This document shows, piece by piece, positions 60,056-64,000 of a stretch of 64,000 bases of DNA. The stretch's first letter is position 1. Every line of letters starts with the position of its first letter. The notes under the pieces were generated by a model that made no database searches, had not been told where the DNA came from, and worked only from the letters and a program-made list of their open reading frames with translations. The position numbers were made by a program, and so were the translations under genes. This DNA is from Flavilitoribacter nigricans DSM 23189 = NBRC 102662 (GTDB lineage Bacteria > Bacteroidota > Bacteroidia > Chitinophagales > Saprospiraceae), in assembly GCF_002646595.1 (NCBI RefSeq), contig NZ_PDUD01000030.1, forward strand, positions 124,001 through 188,000. The letters are read 5' to 3'.

Positions 60056-61657
60056 TTACAAAATAGAGTCCTGAATAAAAGGCAATTGCTCCGGATAATC
60101 GGTCGTGTAGTGCAAACCCCGGCTTTCCTTACGCATGCTGGCCGAGCGACTCACCGCGTAGCCGATGGTGATTAGATTGCGCAATTCGGTCAGTTGGGGG
60201 GAGAGAATAGCGCGGCTGTAAACCGCTTCGGTTTCGTGGTAGAGCAGACTCAGGCGGTCGAGGGCCCGCTTCAAACGTACGTTGGAGCGCACGATGCCCA
60301 CGTAGCTGCTCATCACCTCTTTCAGTTCCTTCAAACTCTGGGTGATCAGGACCATTTCCTTGGGTAGGGTGGTGCCCTGGGCGTCCCAGTCCGGAATTCC
60401 GTCCTTAAGGTTCCACTGATCGACGTTGGCTACAATATCCTCGGCAATACGTTGGCCGAATACCAGGGCTTCGAGCAGGGAGTTGGATGCGAGCCGGTTG
60501 GCTCCGTGCAGACCGGTACAGGTACATTCGCCACAGGCGTACATATTGGAGATGGAACTGCGGCCGACTTCGTCTACTTTCACACCGCCGCACATGTAAT
60601 GGCAGGCAGGAACTACCGGTATCATATCTACCATCGGGTCGATACCGATGCTTTTACATTTGTTGTAAATGGTCGGGAAATGGGCGATAAAGGCATCTTT
60701 GTCCAGGTGCCGGCAATCGAGGTACATGTGTTCTACCCCATTGATCTTCATTTCATTGTCGATGGCGCGCGCTACGATGTCGCGGGGCGCCAGTGACTTG
60801 CGGGGATCGTATTTATGCATGAATTCCTCGCCGTCTTTCGTCTTGAGAATGGCACCGAACCCGCGGACGGCCTCCGAAACGAGAAAATCCGGATTTTCTC
60901 CGGCCGGATTATAGAGTGCGGTGGGGTGGAACTGGACGAATTCCATATTCTCCAGATGTCCTTTGGCCCGGTAGGTCATGGCGATCCCGTCACCGGTAGC
61001 GATCACCGGATTGGTGGTATTGCGGTATACCTGACCGGCACCGCCCGTAGCCACCACGGTCGTTTTGGCCAGTATCGTATCGATATTATCGGTTTCCTTG
61101 TTCAAAGCGTAGGCTCCGAAACACTGAATGTTGGGCGTGAGCCGCGTGACCATGTGCCCCAGATGGTGCTGAGTGATCAGATCCACGGCAAAGTAATGTT
61201 CGTGGATCACCAGATTGGGAAATTCCTTGCTCTTATCCAGCAGGGTCCGCTGGATCTCCCAACCGGTGAGATCTTTGTAGTGAAGGATGCGATTTTCGGA
61301 GTGTCCTCCTTCCCGGCCGAGGTCGTAGGCCTCGCTGTGATCTTTATCGAAACGGGCGCCCCAATCGATGAGATCACGGACGCGCTCGGGGCCTTCCTTA
61401 ACTACGATCTCTACGATTGCCGGATCGCAGAGTCCATCGCCGGCATCCAGCGTATCGGCTATGTGTTTCTGGTAGGAGTCGATCTTCAGGTCCCAAACTG
61501 CCGCTACCCCTCCCTGGGCGTAACGGGTATTGCTTTCGCCTTCTTCGGTTTTGGTGAGTACGGTAATTTGTAATTCGGGGCGCGCCATGGCAATTCGAAT
61601 AGCGGTACTCAGTCCGCCGACGCCGGCACCAATGATCAGGACATCCGTTTGTAGCAT
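60056..61657 (-). CDS. nadB: L-aspartate oxidase
   Basis: Start at ATG 61657 (MLQTDVLIIGAG); a TTG 22 codons earlier is less likely. 533 residues. FAD-binding GAGVGGLS at 10-17, TRYAQGGVAAVWD near 45, the substrate loop FVQFHPTALYNPAGE near 240, and LGPR-like APRDIVARAID near 291. CTGLHGANRLASNSLLEALVFG near 378 binds flavin. It oxidises aspartate to iminoaspartate, the first step of NAD synthesis from aspartate. nadA and nadC are not adjacent. Divergent from a glycosyltransferase gene, with back-to-back -7 boxes between them. Confidence 0.94.
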   Translation of the reverse strand: MLQTDVLIIGAGVGGLSTAIRIAMARPELQITVLTKTEEGESNTRYAQGGVAAVWDLKIDSYQKHIADTLDAGDGLCDPAIVEIVVKEGPERVRDLIDWGARFDKDHSEAYDLGREGGHSENRILHYKDLTGWEIQRTLLDKSKEFPNLVIHEHYFAVDLITQHHLGHMVTRLTPNIQCFGAYALNKETDNIDTILAKTTVVATGGAGQVYRNTTNPVIATGDGIAMTYRAKGHLENMEFVQFHPTALYNPAGENPDFLVSEAVRGFGAILKTKDGEEFMHKYDPRKSLAPRDIVARAIDNEMKINGVEHMYLDCRHLDKDAFIAHFPTIYNKCKSIGIDPMVDMIPVVPACHYMCGGVKVDEVGRSSISNMYACGECTCTGLHGANRLASNSLLEALVFGQRIAEDIVANVDQWNLKDGIPDWDAQGTTLPKEMVLITQSLKELKEVMSSYVGIVRSNVRLKRALDRLSLLYHETEAVYSRAILSPQLTELRNLITIGYAVSRSASMRKESRGLHYTTDYPEQLPFIQDSIL

Positions 61658-61748
61658 AATATCTAATTTGTAAGCCGAAGTCTCAAAAAATTTCAACTGG
61701 CTGAGGTATTGAAACCCGGACAACTTCTTTGCTGCATCAATCTATCGC

Positions 61749-61769
61749 CAAATATAAATTATATTTTTG
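61749..61769. promoter_or_regulatory. back-to-back divergent -7 boxes
   Basis: Minus strand TATATTTG at 61749-61756 for nadB; plus strand TATTTTTG at 61762-61769 for the glycosyltransferase. They are five bases apart, so both genes may compete for one polymerase site. Neither has a clear -33 element. Confidence 0.5.
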
Positions 61770-61795
61770 CCCGATAGTTTATTCTTTCTGTAAAT

Positions 61796-61834
61796 CCGAC
61801 CTTCAGTCGGTTAAACTTTCCGACCGGGGGTCGG
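61796..61834. repeat. two tandem CCGAC-N5-GTCGG palindromes
   Basis: CCGACCTTCAGTCGG (61796-61810) and CCGACCGGGGGTCGG (61820-61834), 24 bp apart centre to centre, within the predicted leader of the glycosyltransferase and 8 bases before its ATG. Could form two hairpins that control translation, or be binding sites. Confidence 0.5.
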
Positions 61835-61842
61835 GTTCACAA

Positions 61843-62967
61843 ATGCGCATTGCGGTCAACACCAGATTTTTGCTCAAAGACCGGCTGGAAGGGATCGGCT
61901 GGTATACCCATGAGGTACTGCGACGCCTGGTGGAGCAACATCCCGAACACGATTTTATCTTTTTTTTCGACCGGCCCTTCGCCCCGGAATTTATCTTTGG
62001 ACCCAATGTGGAAGCGGTAGTATTGTACCCACCGGCCCGCCATTATGTGCTTTGGTGGTGGTGGTTTGAAATAGCGGTGCCGCGGGCATTGCGTCGTCAC
62101 CGGGCGGATGTTTTTCTTTCCTTCGACGGTTACTGCTCGCTGCAAACCGAAGTCCCCACCCTGATGGTGACCCACGATATTGCCCATGTGCATTATCCCG
62201 ATCAGATCCCCGGCTGGGCCCGGCATTATTACCATCGTTTTGTTCCACGCTACCTGCAGCGCGCGGACCGTATTGTCACCGTATCGGAATTTGTCCGACA
62301 GGATATTCTCCGTCATTATTCTCCGACAGCCGAAAAGATCATTATTGCGGGGAATGGGTGTAAATCGGTTTTCCATCCCGTTCCGGCGGAACGGCAGACC
62401 ATTGTAAGAGAAAAATACAGCAACGGAAAACCTTACTTCTTTTATCTCGGAGCGCTCCACCCCCGTAAAAATATCGAACGATTGATCCGGGCTTTCGGAC
62501 GCTTTAAGCAAGAACAGGGGGGAGATATCCAGTTGTTGATCGGCGGCCGGCTGGCCTGGCAAAGTGCGGCCATCAAGCAGACCTGGGAGCGATCCGAAGT
62601 GCGGGACGATATTCACTGGCTGGGGTATGTGCCCGATAGTGAACTGCCGGATCTGCTAGGCAGTGCACTGGCCCTGACCTACGTTTCTCTGTTCGAGGGC
62701 TTTGGGGTTCCGCTGCTGGAAGCCATGCACGCAGAAGTTCCGGTCATTACTTCCAATGTATCTTCCATGCCGGAGGTGGCCGGAGATGCAGCCCTGCTGG
62801 TGGACCCGGAATCGGAAACCGCTATTGCGGAGGCGATGCGGCAAATAGCAACGGATGCGAAGCTGCGCCGACGACTGATCGAAGCTGGAAAAAAACAAAG
62901 AGCACAGTACAGCTGGGATAAAACGGCGGATATCATCTGGCGCACTCTGAAAGACTTACAGCGGTGA
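61843..62967 (+). CDS. GT4-family glycosyltransferase
   Basis: Start at ATG 61843 (MRIAVNTRFLL); the longer frame to 61729 runs through the promoter and hairpins. 374 residues of GT-B fold. N-terminal half has NTRFLLKDRLEGIGWYT, THDIAHVHYPDQIP and VTVSEFVRQDIL. C-terminal half: LGALHPRKNIERLIRAF (nucleotide-sugar site), HWLGYVPDSELPDLL, and the donor-binding FEGFGVPLLEAMHAEVPVITS. Retaining transferase using a nucleotide sugar, in the style of mannosyltransferases. Acceptor unknown; a surface polysaccharide or lipid is likely. No other polysaccharide genes beside it. Confidence 0.88.
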   Translation: MRIAVNTRFLLKDRLEGIGWYTHEVLRRLVEQHPEHDFIFFFDRPFAPEFIFGPNVEAVVLYPPARHYVLWWWWFEIAVPRALRRHRADVFLSFDGYCSLQTEVPTLMVTHDIAHVHYPDQIPGWARHYYHRFVPRYLQRADRIVTVSEFVRQDILRHYSPTAEKIIIAGNGCKSVFHPVPAERQTIVREKYSNGKPYFFYLGALHPRKNIERLIRAFGRFKQEQGGDIQLLIGGRLAWQSAAIKQTWERSEVRDDIHWLGYVPDSELPDLLGSALALTYVSLFEGFGVPLLEAMHAEVPVITSNVSSMPEVAGDAALLVDPESETAIAEAMRQIATDAKLRRRLIEAGKKQRAQYSWDKTADIIWRTLKDLQR

Positions 62968-62973
62968 GCGCAT

Positions 62974-63387
62974 TTATTCGATCCGGATGTGGATCAGCTG
63001 TTTGAAGGCTCCCCTAAGCCGGTCTTTCAGAAACGGTTTCACGGCTTCTTCCCGGTAGATTTCTACCGATTCGTTCGACTCGATACGGATGGAGGCGATA
63101 TTGGCCGCCAGGCTATCCAGGGCATACGCGGTTCGCCAGGTACCTATCCCAAATCGGTAGTGTACGGAATTACCGGTAGCGGTGGTATCCAGCGGAATGC
63201 GGAGCGTATCAGCGTCAGAATCGGGAGCCAGATCGTAAAGACCGCCGGCATTGTGGAACACCATGGTGACGAGAGCCGGCTGACGCGTCTGGTTTTCAAT
63301 CACGATATATTGCATCGGATCACAGCCACTCAGCAGGAAACCGAAGCATAAAAGCGTACTGTAAACGAAAAATGCTATCTTTTTCAT
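62974..63387 (-). CDS. small lipoprotein of unknown function
   Basis: 137 residues. Signal peptide with lipobox LLSGC (Cys22) followed by DPMQYIVIENQT. The mature part, about 116 residues, looks like a single beta-sandwich: ALVTMVFHNAGG, TLRIPLDTTATGN, HYRFGIGTW and IASIRIESNESVEIY. Six bases from the stop of the convergent glycosyltransferase. No homologue recognised. Confidence 0.75.
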   Translation of the reverse strand: MKKIAFFVYSTLLCFGFLLSGCDPMQYIVIENQTRQPALVTMVFHNAGGLYDLAPDSDADTLRIPLDTTATGNSVHYRFGIGTWRTAYALDSLAANIASIRIESNESVEIYREEAVKPFLKDRLRGAFKQLIHIRIE

Positions 63388-63517
63388 AAGGGTACTGTTG
63401 GATCCGAAATCTTGGTGCAGGGTACCGGATCTCCGGGGAAAATCTATTTAAAGGTATACCTAATCCCCGCAACTTTTCATCTTTTCCATTGTTTTGCTCC
63501 CATTAAAAATCGAAAGC

Positions 63518-64000
63518 ATGAAGAAAATTTTGAAATGGTTAGGAATCGGTTTATTGGTATTGATCGTGGGCCTGTTTATAGCCGGTTGGATCATTTCGGA
63601 ACCTCTGCCGGAAGGAGAGGCCGGTCCCGAAGCGGAAGCTCTGGCCGAAAAAGTACTGTCGGCCATCAACCAGCCGGCCTGGGATAGTACGCATTACGTG
63701 CGCTGGAACTTTGCCGACCGGCACCAATACACCTGGGATCGCGACCGAAAACTGGTACAGGTGGAATGGCCGGAAAACCGGGTGATCCTGCCTACCGAAA
63801 ACCACCTGCAGGGCATGGCCTGGGAAAACGGCACTCAACTGGACGATAAGAAAGCTACCAAAAAGCTGAATAAGGCCTGGGAATATTTTTGCAACGATTC
63901 TTTTTGGTTCATTGCACCGGAAAAAGTATTCGATCCCGGGACCAGCCGCAAAACGGTAGCGTTGGAAGATGGTTCAAAAGGTCTATTGATCACCTACAGC
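63518..64000 (+). CDS. membrane-anchored or exported protein, cut by window edge
   Basis: Open frame of 161 codons from ATG 63518 to the end of the window with no stop. One hydrophobic segment at about residues 8-26 (LGIGLLVLIVGLFIAGWII), followed directly by SEPLPEG, so an N-terminal anchor with the bulk outside the membrane. The mature part has THYVRWNFADRHQYTWDRD near 58 and KKATKKLNKAWEYFCND near 115. It resembles unnamed Bacteroidota proteins that I cannot assign to a function. Remaining length unknown. Confidence 0.75.
   Translation, partial: MKKILKWLGIGLLVLIVGLFIAGWIISEPLPEGEAGPEAEALAEKVLSAINQPAWDSTHYVRWNFADRHQYTWDRDRKLVQVEWPENRVILPTENHLQGMAWENGTQLDDKKATKKLNKAWEYFCNDSFWFIAPEKVFDPGTSRKTVALEDGSKGLLITYS

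Overview
The window looks like a chromosomal segment of a Bacteroidota bacterium, probably of the Saprospiria/Lewinella type (inference). Evidence seen: a type IX secretion (T9SS) C-terminal sorting domain on a giant secreted protein, many Bacteroidota-type lipoproteins, promoters of the form TTTG-N19-TAnnTTTG, a DUF4175 coiled-coil membrane protein, a mevalonate-pathway gene, a serine-palmitoyltransferase-like enzyme, and few Shine-Dalgarno sequences. I see no rRNA, tRNA, CRISPR array, insertion sequence or prophage. Both ends cut a gene (1-831 minus; 63518-64000 plus).

Layout. 1-11 kb: the edge of a secreted protein gene, then a three-gene unit (c-heme protein, phospholipase C/acid phosphatase-like phosphoesterase, and a single-chain xanthine-dehydrogenase-type enzyme with a Lys-rich insertion in its iron-sulfur domain), followed by a PQQ-type sugar dehydrogenase/cytochrome c lipoprotein. 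11-21.4 kb: a long leader, a 2617-residue Cys-rich secreted protein built from nine 180-184-residue tandem units between two copies of a cap domain, and three small exported proteins, two of which share a Cys/Trp pattern. 21.5-31 kb: an alpha/beta hydrolase overlapping a membrane-embedded MurF-like ligase; glpD; a BlaI/BlaR1-like repressor-protease pair with two operators; a small lipoprotein; an MpaB-type oxygenase; two small membrane proteins. 31-43.6 kb: nitroreductase and Crp/Fnr regulator, a UvrD-type helicase fused to a Fe-S nuclease domain, a GH3 glycosidase lipoprotein, a monooxygenase-fold protein, a MazG-like hydrolase, a second dehydrogenase/cytochrome lipoprotein, dtd and an SRAP (YedK/HMCES) protein.

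43.6-50.3 kb: an AT-rich gene-less stretch and the following heme A synthase gene carry a cluster of DnaA-box-like 9-mers. About 4.7 kb further on are two perfect parS-like sites exactly 50 bp apart, one in the centre of a 40-bp perfect palindrome that also looks like a terminator. Together these make a candidate replication origin/centromere region, the most interesting structural signal here. Between them lie an alpha-oxoamine synthase, a rhodanese lipoprotein and diphosphomevalonate decarboxylase. 50.3-64 kb: threonine operon thrABC, ybeY with an RsbW-like ATPase, DUF4175, nadB, a GT4 glycosyltransferase and two unknown envelope proteins.

Functional themes: envelope and cell-surface proteins, periplasmic c-type electron transfer, cell-wall sensing or modification, amino-acid/NAD/isoprenoid metabolism, DNA repair and chromosome maintenance.
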